Assembly (NCBI GenBank): GCA_033060915.1
Contig: CM065394.1
Location: forward strand, 19,551,501 to 19,615,500
Length of the DNA stretch: 64,000 nt
DNA from: Euryodendron excelsum
Lineage: Eukaryota > Streptophyta > Magnoliopsida > Ericales > Pentaphylacaceae
Reading direction: 5' to 3'
In this document: positions 32,498 through 45,485 of the stretch, piece by piece
Layout of the letters: each line of letters begins with the position of its first letter
How positions within the stretch are numbered: position 1 is the stretch's first letter
Notes under the pieces: model-generated
The model's database searches: none
Told to the model about the DNA's origin: nothing
What the model saw: only the letters and a program-made list of their open reading frames with translations
Program-made: the position numbers and the translations under genes

Positions 32498-34934
32498 GGC
32501 GCCCCTTTTTATCTGTTGACACAGCTGTAGTTCAGTTAGTTTGGCTGTATTGTTTTATGTTTTAATAGCTGTATGTTGGCCCTCATGGATGATGATTGTA
32601 TGATGATTTTATGTGCATTATTTTTGTTTCTTGCATGCGATGATGTTTATTTCTTCCTTCTTGTTTCATCATATATGTTATGTGGATATACGATGGGTAT
32701 GAATGCAAACACAGGGATACAGAAATCATGGTATGCATAAGAAATGGTGGATATGTGCAAACTTGAAGCAGATGTGAGAAGGTAGGTGTATTGTCACACA
32801 CATTCAGACAAAGCATACATGTATATAGCTTTATATAGACCAGGCCAGAGGTAGATTGGGCGTTCACTAGAAACTATTGTTTCAGCATTTTGCTATTTCT
32901 TTGAAAATCCCTTTTTTTGTTATGCTCTTCTCTTACCATGACGTGATAGTAGTTGCCCCATTCCTAGGGTTTCCATTTTCGGATCCGACTCCCCTTTCTC
33001 TTATTTGAGAAACTGTCTCTCAATTGATTTTCTCTCGGGGGCCTTACGTTTGATCTGGTAGACTCTCCAGGTGACAGTCGAAGTAGCCTTTAGTAAAGGA
33101 GCAAGCAGTTTCCATCCTCAATCCAAGAAGACTTTACTTTGGACCGTAAAGTAGGCTAGGTAATGGGTGATGAATGAAGGGGTATTCAAGCTCAAATGAT
33201 TCTCTTTTCTTCCCTTTTTTTTTTTTTTTTTTTTTGTTGATAGTAACTATAACCACATTAAGTAAGCTTTTGCTGCTTTGTTTTTTTTTTTTTTTCGAAT
33301 ATCACCATTTTCTTTTGAACTTGTTTAGACTAAACAATCTTCCCTGATCTGAGGGGACTTTTTGTGGATTATAATGTGGCCAGGTTGCGGGTTTTTGAAG
33401 GAAATGGTATCGAAGGCTCAAAGAGTTATATGGTTTCTGGGGTTTACCTATGATCACCTTTCTAGATCTTTGTGGGCTTATCTTTCCCTTTTTCTCTCTT
33501 CCTTTTTGTACGAACTCACACCCATATAGGGCTCGTCATTTTTTTTTTAGTTTTTGCCCCAGTACTACCGCTTGCACAATCTATCGACTTTTGAGAGGCA
33601 TTAATCATCATCATCATTTTTTTTTTGTTTTTTTTGGGTATTGCCTTGTTTCCCTCCTCTTTCGATGTAGGAGGGGGCCTTTTTTCTCTCCATACTCCTT
33701 TTTTGTCATTTTTTCCTCTGAGCTTGCCTTTGCCCATTGCAGGGGGTGATCACTAGTGCGGGTTTTTCGAAGGAATATGATTTGGCTCAAAAGAGGTTTT
33801 TCGAAGAGGATTCTTTTAACTGTATGGTAGCAGAACAGATGACCCCTCTTCCTTCCAGACAAGATTGCTTAGACTATGAAGTTCAGTTTTAGAGCTTCTG
33901 GTGTCATCCTTTGAAACAAACAGGTGTTAGCTTAATTGTTCTGTCACTCGCACTTGCCCCAATGTGGGGGGTGATTCTTAGTTAGGGTGTTTGAATGAAA
34001 ATTACTTGTGGCTTGAGTGGGCTAACCAAGGGAATTACTTTTGCTATTCCAAGGACTTTGAAATGAGGGCTTCTTTTCCTTTCGAGGGTCTAACTGCTGA
34101 CTGCTTTGCCATGGCGTCTTTTGGAGGCCACCCTTTTTGTGATTCACTGTCCTTCCTTCCTTTCGCTATCTTTCCTTTTGGATCATAAATGGTCCCCATA
34201 GGCGAGGACGCATGAACCATCCCTCCTTTCAATTTAGGGCGTAACAACAAAAAAGGAAAATTCTGAGAAAGAGCAAGTACCAAAGATGATAAATGCAAAT
34301 TTCAACTTCTTTCATTTCAAAAATTCTGTTTGCATGATGAGCTCTTGATTAGCAAAAGATGAAAGTAGAGTTAACGAAGCAAAAATTAACAGGAAAGTAA
34401 AGACAAAGTTTAGTAGAAGAACATCCTTTTAACAATCACTTCTTCAAGTAGGTTTTGAGACAACGCCTACCTTTTCCATGCTCCATTTGTTGGCTTCTTC
34501 ACTTAGTTGTGTTGGACGAATTAATGCATCAGCTGCGGAGTGTCAGAGACCAGCAATCATAGTGCAACCAGGGCTTCCTCCTTTTCCTTCTTCTTCTTTA
34601 GTGGGGTCAGTGAGGTTACACGTCCCATCTTGGGACCCCTACTGGCTCTCCTTGAGTTGGGTAGTTTTCTCTTTCTCGGCTTCTTGGGATTTCATAACCA
34701 GGCTTTCTTTAGAGGCTTGCAACAACTCTTTTTTGGCTTATTCTTTTTCAACTTCCCTTTTGTCAATCTTTGTAAACAGGCTATCCAGATCACCTTCGTT
34801 GAATTCGAATGGTGGGTTTGGTAGTTTCGGCTCATAGATGCCCCAGCCCATGTCCTCGTAGTCGATGAGTTCTTTTTTCAGGCGAGCCTCAGTTTTAGCA
34901 TATCAAGGATGTAGGAATTCCTCTCCTTAGCCAT
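32498..34934 (-). other. Element B spacer between gag and antisense gene; no pol
   Basis: This 2.4 kb lies where pol would be expected in an autonomous element, but no reverse transcriptase, RNase H or integrase motif is readable on either strand. It contains poly-T runs (33215-33236 and 33279-33295) and the CCCCA-N3-TGGGG hairpin (33957-33969). It aligns in patches with A1 10600-12000 and C 45800-47200 (reversed), so the lack of pol is shared rather than a local deletion. Confidence 0.7.
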
Positions 34935-36670
34935 CTACAGGTGCAGTATCATTGGGAATGTTTGCAATGGGTTCATCCATGGGCCAATCGAAAGGGTCTT
35001 GTCTCCACTTGTGTTGTAAAGATAGATAGGGCATGGTGCCAGTTCTTCCTCCCAATTGCTTTCAGTGTCTGACTCACCCTCGAAGTACTCTGTGGTTATG
35101 ATGCCATCAGGATTCGCCTCATCCTCGGTGATGATGTTGACAGCATGGTATGGTAAGGGATTTGCCGTGACATTAGGCGTGGGGACCGGCTTTGTTTCTT
35201 GGGTGTTAATAACCTTGTTGTCAATGTGGTCTTGAATCTTATGCTTCAAAGAGAAACAAGGTTCTGTGTCATGCCTCTGTCTCGCAGAATGGTACTCGCA
35301 GGTAAGAGCAGGCTTAAAAGTTGGCGACAACGGGCTTGGCAATGGTCGCGGGGGGATAGGGTTTATATGCTTGGCTTTGAGGAGCTCATGATAGGCCTCT
35401 ATCTGGGAGCATGCCAAACGTGTGAATTCTCGATTTCGTTGATTGTTGTTTTTGTTAGAGTTGATGTATGGTCGGCCTGCAGTAGGTCCAGTTGACGGTG
35501 CTTGGATAGTAACAACAGGGATGTCGATGATGGGAGCAGGCGGTGAAGGTCAAGCTTGGTATTGGGGGTAATATGGCTACTGTTATGTAGGCAGGATGGC
35601 GGATACTTCTCCTTCTTTCTTGCCGAACCCTCAAGTGGTGGCTACCTTCTTAGCCGCATTCGCAAATTCCTCACTTGTCCTAGCATAGGGGTCAATGATT
35701 TTGCCAAGTTTCAGTCCATTCTTGTTCATTTCCCCTTACATTATCAACTCAGAAAAGCTCTTCCCAATGCTCAGATATAGACATTCATAGTACGGATGGT
35801 GTTCACAAACAGTTGCAAATACTCTTTTTCCAACAATGGGGGGTTGACTTGGGCGGTTGCCTCCCTCCACCTTAGAGCGTAATTCTTGAAGCTTTCTTTC
35901 TCTCCTCGAGTCATCATCATTAGGCCACACCGGTCCATGGGTAGATCGCTATTATGGCAGTATTAGGATTGAAAGGCTGAGACCAGTTCGCTCCAGGTTG
36001 TAATTTTCCTTAGATCCAACAGGGCAGACCATTACAGTGCAGGCCCTGTCGAACTATGTTGGAATAGTTGCATCAGGAGTTTGGGGTCATTCCCATGGCC
36101 ACTTAGTGCCCCAGCGTATAGTCTTAGGTGAGCCACGGGATCTCCGCTTCCATTGTACTTTTGGAAATCAGGCATCTTGAATTTGGGCGGCCTTAGGTGG
36201 TCAGGGAAGAAGCAGAGTTCATCGTAGGACATCCCACCGAAGGTGTCATGACCTTATAGGCTGCGTAGGGACTACTCTAAGCCTTGTATCTTGAGATCGA
36301 GAGGGTCTGGGCCTTCCTTCTTTGATGTGGCAATTAGCAAGATGGTTTCAGGGTTGTCCTCTTATCCTTCCTTGAGGTATACCGCTTTGGGGAGCTCCTT
36401 GCTCTTCGTTGCACCATCAGGTCACACGACGACCCTTGGCGGGATTGCTTCAATTTCCTTAGGGTGTGATGTTGAGGTTGATGGATTTGTGACAGGCCCT
36501 TTGAAGGCTATTAGTTGCATGAGCTTGAACATCCCGTCTATCTTTGCGTCCATTTCATTCACTTCTTTACGTGCCACTGAATTGTTCTGTTGATCAGGAG
36601 TATTACCTTCGCTCGACATTTGTGCTGTTGTTTGTCGGGTACGGACTGGTGTTCGGAGGACGAGGGTCAC
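34935..36670 (-). pseudogene. Element B gag, broken by stops and frameshifts
   Basis: It starts near 36670 with a Thr/Gln-rich head. It then shows MPDFQKYNGSGDPVAHLRLY (about 36180-36120), typical of Ogre-like gag, and GEKESFKNYALRWREATAQV (about 35900-35840) matching C. A zinc-knuckle-like CEYHSARQRHDTEPC keeps Cys, His, His, Cys but has Arg for the usual Gly. An acidic tail (DTESNWEEELAPCPIYLYN) follows. Beyond 34935 weak similarity to C continues (DYEDMGW near 34860). The product would be the particle-forming Gag. No protease active site is seen after it. Confidence 0.8.
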
Positions 36671-38199
36671 TCGCGTTCCTTTCTTTCCTTTTCTTGGAGC
36701 AATGGTGACCTACAATGTGAGCAGTCTCACCAAAGCTATTGCTAGTCTTTTGATGAGACAGGGGGAGGAAAAGAAAATAAGGAAAAACAAATAAAAGGTT
36801 TACATGTTAGGTTCTTGATTTGGAAAATTTTTTATACGATACATTGCCTAAGGATGTCCTTGCCTTTTGAGGGGAATTAAATATGATGCTTTGGCTCATA
36901 TCTGGAGATAGGGGATTGCCCCTGCATGCGAATACTATACTTACCCCTGTTCATCCATTCATAGATTCATTCATTCATTTGATAATAAGAACAATTTTAT
37001 TAAGATGAATTCTTTTTGGTACATACAAATTCTCAAAAATATATAGAAATGGGGAGGGGGAACATTTACCTTGGGACTTCCATCTATTTTACATTTACAT
37101 CATAGAACTCTAAACTATTCTTGAGCCTCTGGATCTACTTTGTTGGTAGGAGCCCTTGATTTGAATTGCTCCCTTATCTTCTCGGCAACCCTATCTCCAT
37201 GAGCAAAGAGGGATTAAGGCCCCTCTTTATGAGATGACTGTGATGCATGCCATGAATCCTTAGGGTCTCGTGGTACCCTTAAGAGTTTTGAGTTGGTTTG
37301 AATTAGATGAGAAAGTCTTTGAGCCTTTCTCTAAGGGTTGATTGGATGTATGAAGATACAACGACTGGAGTTACTTTGAGAACTCTTGTCTTGAAGTGAG
37401 TTCCGATACATGTGTAGTTATGATGCATGTACATGGAAACAGCAATAATTAAATAGCATAACAACATGGATTAAACAAAATATATAAGGAAAAATAAAGC
37501 AGTCGTCCTTTCCTTCTTGGTTTTGAAATTGATGCGTGTGTCCTAAATCCGGCAGAGGCTCGACTATGCATGGGGTGCTGTATGAGCATGAGGTTGGGGG
37601 TTTACCAATGCTTCCTAAAAAGCTTAGTCCCCAAACCTTCAAACCTCCGGCATCCACCCCCGAAAGGGTGAACTCCATCTTTGGTTGGCGTTTCGAACGG
37701 GGGAATTATCAAGAGACCGTAGGCTAAGAAATTGACACAGCATCCGCCCACAGTCAATATACTGTTCCCCCTTCTATCTAGAAGGGTAGTAACCAGGTAA
37801 TATATGCAAGATACAAATGCAAGTGAGTGCGCCAAGTGTGTGTGAAATTTTTTAAAATAGAGGAAAGGACCCAACAACACACATCACATCCTGTACATTC
37901 ATTCACATACATGGAAATAAATAAGATATGAAACAAAAATGTGAACAAAGGTCCACCTACAAAAGACAAATGCAAAGAGTTAGTAACTTTTCAAAAAACT
38001 CGATGCAAGGTAAAATGGATGATTAATGTAAGAGTATGAATGTAAACATTGAATGCGAGTGATAACACTATTTTGAAAAAATAGAACAGCTTTGAAAACT
38101 TGAAAATTTTTGAAGAGTGGATAAAATTGGACAAAGTAACCAGAGATTCTAGGTGAGTGAAGGGTGAAGAGACATGTTAACGGCCTAACCCTCAAAGTA
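36671..38199 (-). other. Element B untranslated leader
   Basis: The 1.5 kb between primer-binding site and gag has no conserved frame. It aligns in patches with the A1 leader (8617-10080). Predicted frames here (for example 37418-37880) are not shared with A1. Confidence 0.65.
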
Positions 38200-38218
38200 G
38201 TCCCCAGTGGAGTCGCCA
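38200..38218 (-). other. Primer-binding site of element B
   Basis: On the - strand TGGCGACTCCACTGGGGAC follows the 5' LTR end (38221) after a 2-nt spacer. It differs from the A1 site at two positions. It is the sequence I associate with tRNA-Arg-primed Ogre elements. Confidence 0.85.
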
Positions 38219-38220
38219 GG

Positions 38221-41200
38221 TGTCGCGCCTCGGTTTTTGGGTGTCCAAGGTCCTTTCGACTCGGAGACCAAAAGCACGGAACTCTGTCACTAGAACTCAT
38301 CCTCCTAGAAGGACAAATGCGACTAGGTTTGAAAATTGGTTTGACTAAGGGCTTTACAAAAAATAGGAGTCACCACCTAACTTGATTAAGGTGAGTTAAG
38401 GCACCTAAAACTAAGTGTTAATCCAAAGATTAAACTTAGGGTTTTTGGAACAGGTTTTGAAAATTCCCTTAAGAGAGGGTTTTTAAGAAAATAGGTTGTT
38501 TCGTAACCTTTAGAAGGATTTAAGCCCTTTTGGAAAATAATTCCATTTTGGTCATTTGAAAACAGAAATCTATGGTTCGGGGGTTGGTTACGTGTAGGGA
38601 AGATATCCTAAGATCATCACCCTACCTCGCCCTTTCGGTACCTACATGTCTAATCACCCTTTTGTTCACTCACTAGAATAACCGGTTACCATTGTCCACT
38701 TAATATCCACTTTAGAACTTTGAAAATGAGGTTTAGTCATCACTTTTTGGATGAATGATGCATGATGCATGTTTTGGAAGAAATTTGAAACACGGAAGTC
38801 TTTAGAGGAGTTTGAAATGGAAACTTGGAGTTGATTGAAATTTTTGAAAAGGGGATTGGAGTTGAAATTAGAGTTATGACCGCACCATTTTAGGTTGCCT
38901 ACGTATCTCATTTGGCGAGAATCAAGTCATTCATAGTTCGGGCAAAAGTTCAATGGAAAATAGGCGCATTAGGGCCTTTGGAAGGTTTGAAGATATTTTG
39001 GGATCTTTGAAAAGGTTTAAAACACTTTGAGGTCTTTGGAAAAGTTTAAGATACTTGGAGGTCTTTGGAAAAGTTTAAGACATTTTGAAGTCTTTGGAAA
39101 AGTTTAAGACACTTGGAGGTCTTTGAAAAAGTTTAAGACATTTTGAGGTCTTTGAAAAAGTTTAAGACACTTTGAGGTCTTTGGAAAAGTTTAAGACACT
39201 TGGAGGTCTTTGAAAGTTGAAAACTCTTTGTGGTCTTGAAAGTTTTGACTTGAAATTGAATGGTGGGGTGTTTTGAAAATGTTTTTGGATCAATTTAAGG
39301 GAGTTTTGGCAAAATGATTCGGCATGACTCAAAAGAACTTGAAAGTGTTTTTAAAGTCTTGTTTTGAAAATCTTGGGGGCATGACTTTAGAATGTTTTGA
39401 TAAATTAGTTTTTGAAAGTGGTTTTTGGAAATAGCTAAGGATGTGAAATCCTAATATGGACAACTTTAGAGGTTGTTCTTGATTTATCACTTGTCCTTGG
39501 AATCCCTGACCATGAGAGGCCTAGGGACCCCTTAGGTTTGTGACATTTTGAAACCGTTTTTGGAAATGCCTTGAAGATGGAGTGTAAGAACATTAGAAGA
39601 TTTTATGGAGTTGGTTTTTTGAAATCAAGAGAGTTGGAAGTTTTGGAAAAAATGGGTTATGAGAATGGTTTAAAATTGAATGATTATTTAGAAAAAGGGT
39701 CCAAGAGTTGGAACCTTGAAGTATACTAACCTTGGTTGGGTTAGCCTAGGGTTAGGGGTGACCGAAGGCTAACAAACTTCGGTTAGGTTAACCTAGGATT
39801 AAGATCACTTATGGTTAACTAACTTGGGTTAAGTTAACCTAGGGTTAAGATGACTTAGGGTTAGGCTAACCTAAGGTGAGTGAACTAGGGTCAAATTAAC
39901 CAAGGGTTGGTCAACTAGGGTCAAGTTAACCTAAGGTTGGACAACTAGGGTCAAGTTAACTTAGGTTTGGTCAACTAGGGTCAAGTTAACCTAGGATCGG
40001 ACAACTAGGGTCAAGTTAACCTAGGGTTGGTCAACTAGGGTCAAGTTAACATAAGATTGGACAACTAGGGTGAAGTTAACCTAGGGTTGGATTGGAAAAT
40101 GGTTTTGAAAGTTGGTTTAATGCACTTTTAGAAAGAGTTTTGAAAAACAAAACATGTTACGCAATGGACTTTGGTGGACAACCCTTTTGAAGATCATTTC
40201 CATGAAAATTGTGACTCTAGCTAAGAGTATGGTTTATATGGTTGGTGATTGGAGACCATTTCAAGTGAGGTTTCCTCATAGCCATTATAACATTTATCTT
40301 GTCAAGAGTGGGGATTTCAAAAATCAACATAATGATGGCAACTTTTGAAAAATCATTTTTGATGCAAAGATGGAGAGAGTGTATTTTTGAAAATCATCTT
40401 TTGAGAAGGATTTTGAAAACCATTTTTCAAGGGAAACATTCCATCAAGAGAAGGTTCATATGGCCAAACAAAAGGGAGACCACTCAAGAGAGGGTTCCAT
40501 AGGGCCATTCCAACCACTACACATAAAAGAATGAAAATCTTGAAAATTGGAGAATTGGAAAGCAATCCTTATGCAAGTTAAAATATCATGATGCCAAAGT
40601 AGGAGTTAGGGGGTTAGTAGGAAACTCTCTAAAGCATGATTTCTAAGGTCTTGTCCTAGGTTTCAAGGGGACAACTCTTGGAACCATTTTCGAAAGAAAT
40701 ATGGAGCTTGGAAATGGCATGAAAATAAGAGCAATGTAAGCATTGTAGAACATGACAATAAGCATAAAATGAAGCCAAGCATGCAAGACATGATCGAAAT
40801 AGTAATATGCTAAGAGTCATAATCACATACAAGGCTTTTAGGCTACACCACATAAATAAGTGGCTCCTAGGCTATACCATCTCAAAGTAGGCTAGTGAGA
40901 GGTCCCCCTACACTGTGGCTCTCACTTGCTTTCCTCTAGGCATGATCTAAGAGCCCTCTTGGCTCAAGTATGCAAGACAGAGGGGTTGAAGATGGGGATT
41001 AAAATAGAGAATAGCCTAAGTAGGCTAGGAGGGAGAAGAGAAGAGTGGGGGAAAACACAAATGTAAAAGGGATACCATCTTTTGCCTTCAACACACTTGT
41101 AGTCTTCCAAGGATGCTTTGATTAGAGTTTGAATGACTTCAAGAAAGCTTAGAGGGCTGGTAGGGAGTGTTTGATGGTGTATAAGACTTTATATGTGAAG

Positions 41201-43161
41201 TATATAGGCTTGGGGATGATGGAATCTAACCTAAGTGTTGGAGGGATAAAGTGTGTATAGAGATTTGCAGTTCTGGAGTGACTTCAGCAGAGCTTTGCAT
41301 AAAAAATTGGAGTTGAAATATGCAAAAGGGGGGTCTGGTATTTATAGACATTTTGGAATAGGCCTGGCACATGTACTATATGCGCCTGGCCAAAATTTGA
41401 CCTGGCGTATGTAAGACATGCGCAGGTACTGTTCCATTGTCAGAATGACACGTGGCACCCTGTGTACTAGTTAAATCTTTATTGTTGATCGAAGTTTGGT
41501 CGATCTGATCAAAATTTGAGCACATGTAGCATACGCTCCATCACCGGGAAGGTTCGTTCAAACTTTGTCTCGATAATTGAGTCAATCGGAAAGGTTTCGG
41601 GGGAATCGGTCACACTTGGGATGTTCTCCTAGGGCTTCCGGTGAACTTTCATATTTTTGGAAAGTTTGAATTGTGTTTGGAAGCCTGGGATATCATCTCG
41701 GGAAGCGTGCATAAAAGGACACTTTTGTGGAGCATCTGTGATACGCTTTGAGGGTGTTCGATCGTGGCTGTTTTCGTTTTGTGTGATCGAGGCCTTCGGG
41801 AAGTGATCCTTTCGATCGAATTGTACAGATGGAAAGTACTCTAGAAATACTTTTGAAAATTCCCAGATTGACGCATTTCTCAAGTCATTTGACGGTGCGT
41901 TTCAATAAGGGAATTGGGAAAAAAGTCAACCTTGGCGGAGTGTCTACGAGACGCTCCAAGGGTTGTCAAAAGTAATTGGGTTTGAGTCATACGATGAAGG
42001 GCTTTGGGAAGCGATCTATCCAATCAAGCTGCATCGATCGAAAGATCAATGAACGAGCTTACAAGAATTCCCTGATTTACACATTTCTCAAGTTAGTTGA
42101 CGGTATGTTATAACTAAGGAATCGGGAGGAAAGACAACTTAGGCGGAGCATTTGTGAGACGCTCCAAGGAACTTTTACCGTATTGTGAGCGTTTAACATC
42201 ATAGGGTCCTCCTTGGGTTAAACAAGGGTGTATAGTGAAACCCTTTGCTCGAAATCCCAAGACCGGTGTTGTTTCGGGGTATATTTGGATTTCTAAAGAC
42301 AAAACGATCATTTTGACCCGGATTGGCCGAAAATAGTTAGGAATGGTTTGGTGTGTTGTGTTAATCGTGTAGGGTTGTTCAGGGATGGTTTTGGGAGAGT
42401 CTTTTACCGTTCGGCGGGGTTTGTGCAGTATTGAGGTGTTCAGGGGCAAAATGGTTATTTTGACTGGAGTAGGCCAGAATAGGACCAGATTTGGACCAAA
42501 TGGTGTACGGGGGATGCCTAATGGTTTAACTACATTTTGGAAGGATGGACTTATCATTTTGAGGGATTTTGAACTTTTCCAAAATGTGCCTGGAGGCCCA
42601 AAGGGCGGGTTTGGTCATTTTTCACTGAGTCGGGCTAGCAGGCACTGGTGTTGACCTAGGTGTTGGTTCCCGAGACCGCCTGGTCTCGAAGAACTACTTG
42701 TGCGGTGTTGGTCTCTAAGAACGCCCGGTTTTAGAGAGCTACCTGTAGGAGTGGTGTTGGTTCTTGAGAACGCCTGGTCCCAAAAAGCTACCTGAAAGGG
42801 TGGTGTTGGTCTCTGAGAACTCCTAGTCTCGAAGAGCTACCAAATGACGGACATTCTACATTGGCGGGCTAGCAGGCACCAAAAGTGAACTGTCTGGAAC
42901 TTGATGAGGTGTTGGTCCCCAAGATCGCCCGATCCTGGGAAGCTACCTGGATGGTATTGGTTTCCAGGACCACCTAGTCCGCAAAGCTGCCTGGAATAAT
43001 AGTGCTTATAGCTTCAGCGGGTCCTTGTGAACCCGTGAAGTGACAAGTTGGCTGGATTATAGGTTGAAAGGCTCATCTTGAACTTGCATGTGTTGTAATG
43101 TTGAAAAACTTAGCCCGGTCAGGCCGGAGATTGCCGAGCGGGCAAAAATGGGGTGCTTACG
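38221..43161 (-). repeat. Element B 5' LTR (4,941 bp)
   Basis: It starts TGTCGCGCCTCGG and ends GGTGCTTACG; the final base is mutated from A. It has the same modules as the 3' LTR: 29-bp array (about 39005-39220), 30-bp array with about seven units (39882-40090), TATA (41339-41346), palindromes (41366 and 41404), G-box (41447-41456), 208-bp units with palindromes at 41937-41957 and 42145-42165, and short repeats (42660-42840). Confidence 0.93.
41339..41456 (-). promoter_or_regulatory. Element B 5' LTR promoter: TATA, palindromes and G-box
   Basis: TATAAATA (41346 to 41339 on -), palindromes at 41366-41386 and 41404-41424 (38-bp spacing), a 19-bp gap to TATA, and GACACGTGGC at 41447-41456. 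The layout is identical to that of the 3' LTR despite point differences. Confidence 0.74.
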
Positions 43162-45485
43162 GGAAGACTATAGTTTTGATGTAGAAAATAGGTTTTGGAA
43201 ATATATATAGTTTTGATGTAGAAAACAAGAGATTTTAGAAACCTAGGTTTTGAGGCCAAAATAAGGGATTGGAAATCATGTTTTTGGGAAGGAAAATTAG
43301 GGTTTCCTAATTGTTGGCTCTAGGGCTTGACTTGGGCTCTAAGAAAAGAGATTTTGGAAAGTGAGTTTTTGGAAAGGGATTTTTGGAAGGAAATCCTAGA
43401 GAGGAGTTTTTAGAAAAGGAGATTTTTAAAAAGAAATCCTAGAGAGGAGTTTTTAGAAAGTGAATTTAACAAGAGAGAGTTTTTGGAAGGGGATTTTTAT
43501 AAGAGAGTTTTTTAAGAAGGAAACCTAGGGAGTGTTTTTAGGAAATGAATTTTGAATAGAGCTTTTTAGAAAGCATGTTGGAAAAGAGATTCTTAGGAGA
43601 AGACTTTTGAAAAAAAATAGTTTTTGGAAAGTATAGAAAATATCTCACTTTCCTAAAGCGATTATAACCGTAAGAAGATTAGAACCACTTTAAGATAGTG
43701 GTTTTGAAAACAACAATGTTTTGAAAATATGGACCATATTGGTCACTTTAAATGTAAAATATTTCTAAAGCAACCCTAATCATGAAAAGGCTAGAATCAC
43801 CATAGGATTGTGATTTTGAAAATAAGTTTTGAAAAAGAAGATTTTGATACAAGCTTTTGAAAACGAGTTTGAAAACGAACTTTAGAAGAATGCAAAATCA
43901 TGATATGCACAATGCAAGTTGGGGTCGTGAACATATAAGGTTAAGGTTTCACCACATAATCAAGGGGGCCAAACCCATGTGGTCTCCGGTAGATGAAAAG
44001 AAAGCCCCCGACACGGTAACCCTCCAATAGCCTAATCCTACACATGGACTGGGAAGTCCCTTGTTTCAAGCACGCAAGAAAAGGGAGGGAAGAAGATGGG
44101 GGATTAAAATAAAAGAAAACCCAAGTGAGTGACTCCGGAAGGTCCAGAAAACATTTAAGGGACTGGGAATGGCCCGGAAAGCCAGAAAGGAACAGGAACC
44201 CTCAAAACAGGGTACCAGAGGTATTTCACATGAAAAAGGATGATAAGAATTGTCGGAAAGGTCGACCGGGCCATTAGGGGCAAAATTGTCAACCAGGCCG
44301 GAAAGCTGCCAGGACAGATTCGGAATGTCCTGAAAGAAGCCTCAGGTTTTTGCAACATTATTTAGAATGTTTCCAAAGGTTACCGGTTTGATACCCAGAG
44401 CCGGTGTGGTCGGAAAAGGCGACCGGCCCACTAGGGGCAAAACGGTCATTTTGCACCAGGTTTGCCGGAATTGACTCAGAATGATTCGGAAGGATAATGA
44501 AAGGTTGGAAATACTATAAGAAGCATTCCCAGGAGGTTACCGATTTGATACCTAGAGCCAGTGTGGTTTCCGGGGCGTTCCGATGCCTAGGGACAAAATG
44601 GTCATCTTGACTAGAAAGTCTCAAAATTGGCCCGAAACTGACTAAAAAGCACCTAATCATGCCAGATTGCTTTTAAGACAATCTTGGAAGGGTGGACTTA
44701 CCGTTCTGAGGACTTAGGTATTTTATCAAGAAACGTGCCGAAAAATGGCCTTAGGGGCAATTTGGTCATTTTTTATCGGAGTGGGCTAGCAAGCACTGGT
44801 GTTGACCTAGGTTTTGAGTGTTTCCGTCACTCTGATGACAATCCCGTAATGCAGGGATTTGTTGGAAATTCCCTTTATCGACTTGTTTGCGAATATTTTC
44901 GCTACTCTGACGGTTGCGATGTTTGCGAGTACTTCTGCTACTATGACGGTTCGCGATCATTCTTGAGACTGCCTGATCTCGGAAAGCTACTAAAGGGACT
45001 TATCGCCTGAGAAATAAACTCTCTTGAAAGGCGTGCCAAAATAGACATTTCTACATTGACGGGTTAGCAGGCGCCAAAGGTGGACAGTTCTACCATCTAG
45101 GGGACTTGGGGTCTCGTCCTGGTTAATAGGTTTGAAGAGACTTACCGTTCCGAAGAGACTTTCTTTGAAAAACGTGTCGGACAGGATAGACTTACCATCT
45201 CGAGGAATCAACTTTCTCGAGAGAGGGATTGGAATTGGAATTGGACTTGAAAAAGGGGACTTACCGTCTTTGAGAAGACGTGCCTGATTTGGAATTGGAC
45301 CAAACAATGCCCCTAACGGCATTTTGATTATTTTGCCTCTATTTGGACCTAGTGGGCCCCCAAAGCGATGGATAGACTGGATTAGACTTGGAAAGTTGAT
45401 TTGACTCAAAATATGTCCACATTGACTTGAATACAAGTCTGGACGAATTGTAGACTGTCGAGCGGTAAAAAGTGGGGTGCTTATA

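Larger units (their letters stand above)
23144..43161 (-). mobile_element. Element B: complete 20-kb gag-only Tat/Ogre-like retrotransposon with antisense PMD gene
   Basis: B has two LTRs of subfamily B (23144-28020 and 38221-43161) around a 10,200-bp interior. Perfect duplications GGAAG flank it (23139-23143 and 43162-43166); the last LTR base is G instead of A. The - strand order is 5' LTR, primer-binding site (38218 to 38200), leader, gag (36670 to 34935), spacer, antisense gene (28357-32497 on +), polypurine tract and 3' LTR. No pol is present, so mobility would need enzymes from an autonomous relative. By eye I count about nine mismatches in the first 195 bp of the two LTRs, mostly C/T or G/A. 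Confidence 0.95.
21552..45485 (-). mobile_element. Solo LTR A3 (subfamily A), split by element B, promoter deleted
   Basis: It starts TGTCGCGCCC at 21552 and ends GGTGCTTATA at 45485 (terminal TTACA changed to TTATA). Perfect duplications AAGAT flank it (21547-21551 and 45486-45490), and the C gag frame joins across it. Own sequence is 21552-23143 and 43167-45485, about 3.9 kb. It is about 1.1 kb shorter than the A1 LTR, partly because of a deletion at about 44130-44132 that removes TATA and palindromes. It has two 157-bp units (about 44374-44560) and about one 81-bp unit (near 45190-45290). Confidence 0.93.

Noticed and set aside
33450..34298. Several 65-99 codon frames in the B spacer as possible pol remnants
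   Set aside because: None shows reverse transcriptase, RNase H or integrase motifs, and the region aligns with pol-less spacer of A1 and C.
35736..35930. 64-codon - strand frame (starting MWPNDDDSRRER) as a gene
   Set aside because: It is mostly an alternative frame; the conserved gag peptide (GEKESFKNYALRWREA) is read in another frame of the same strand.
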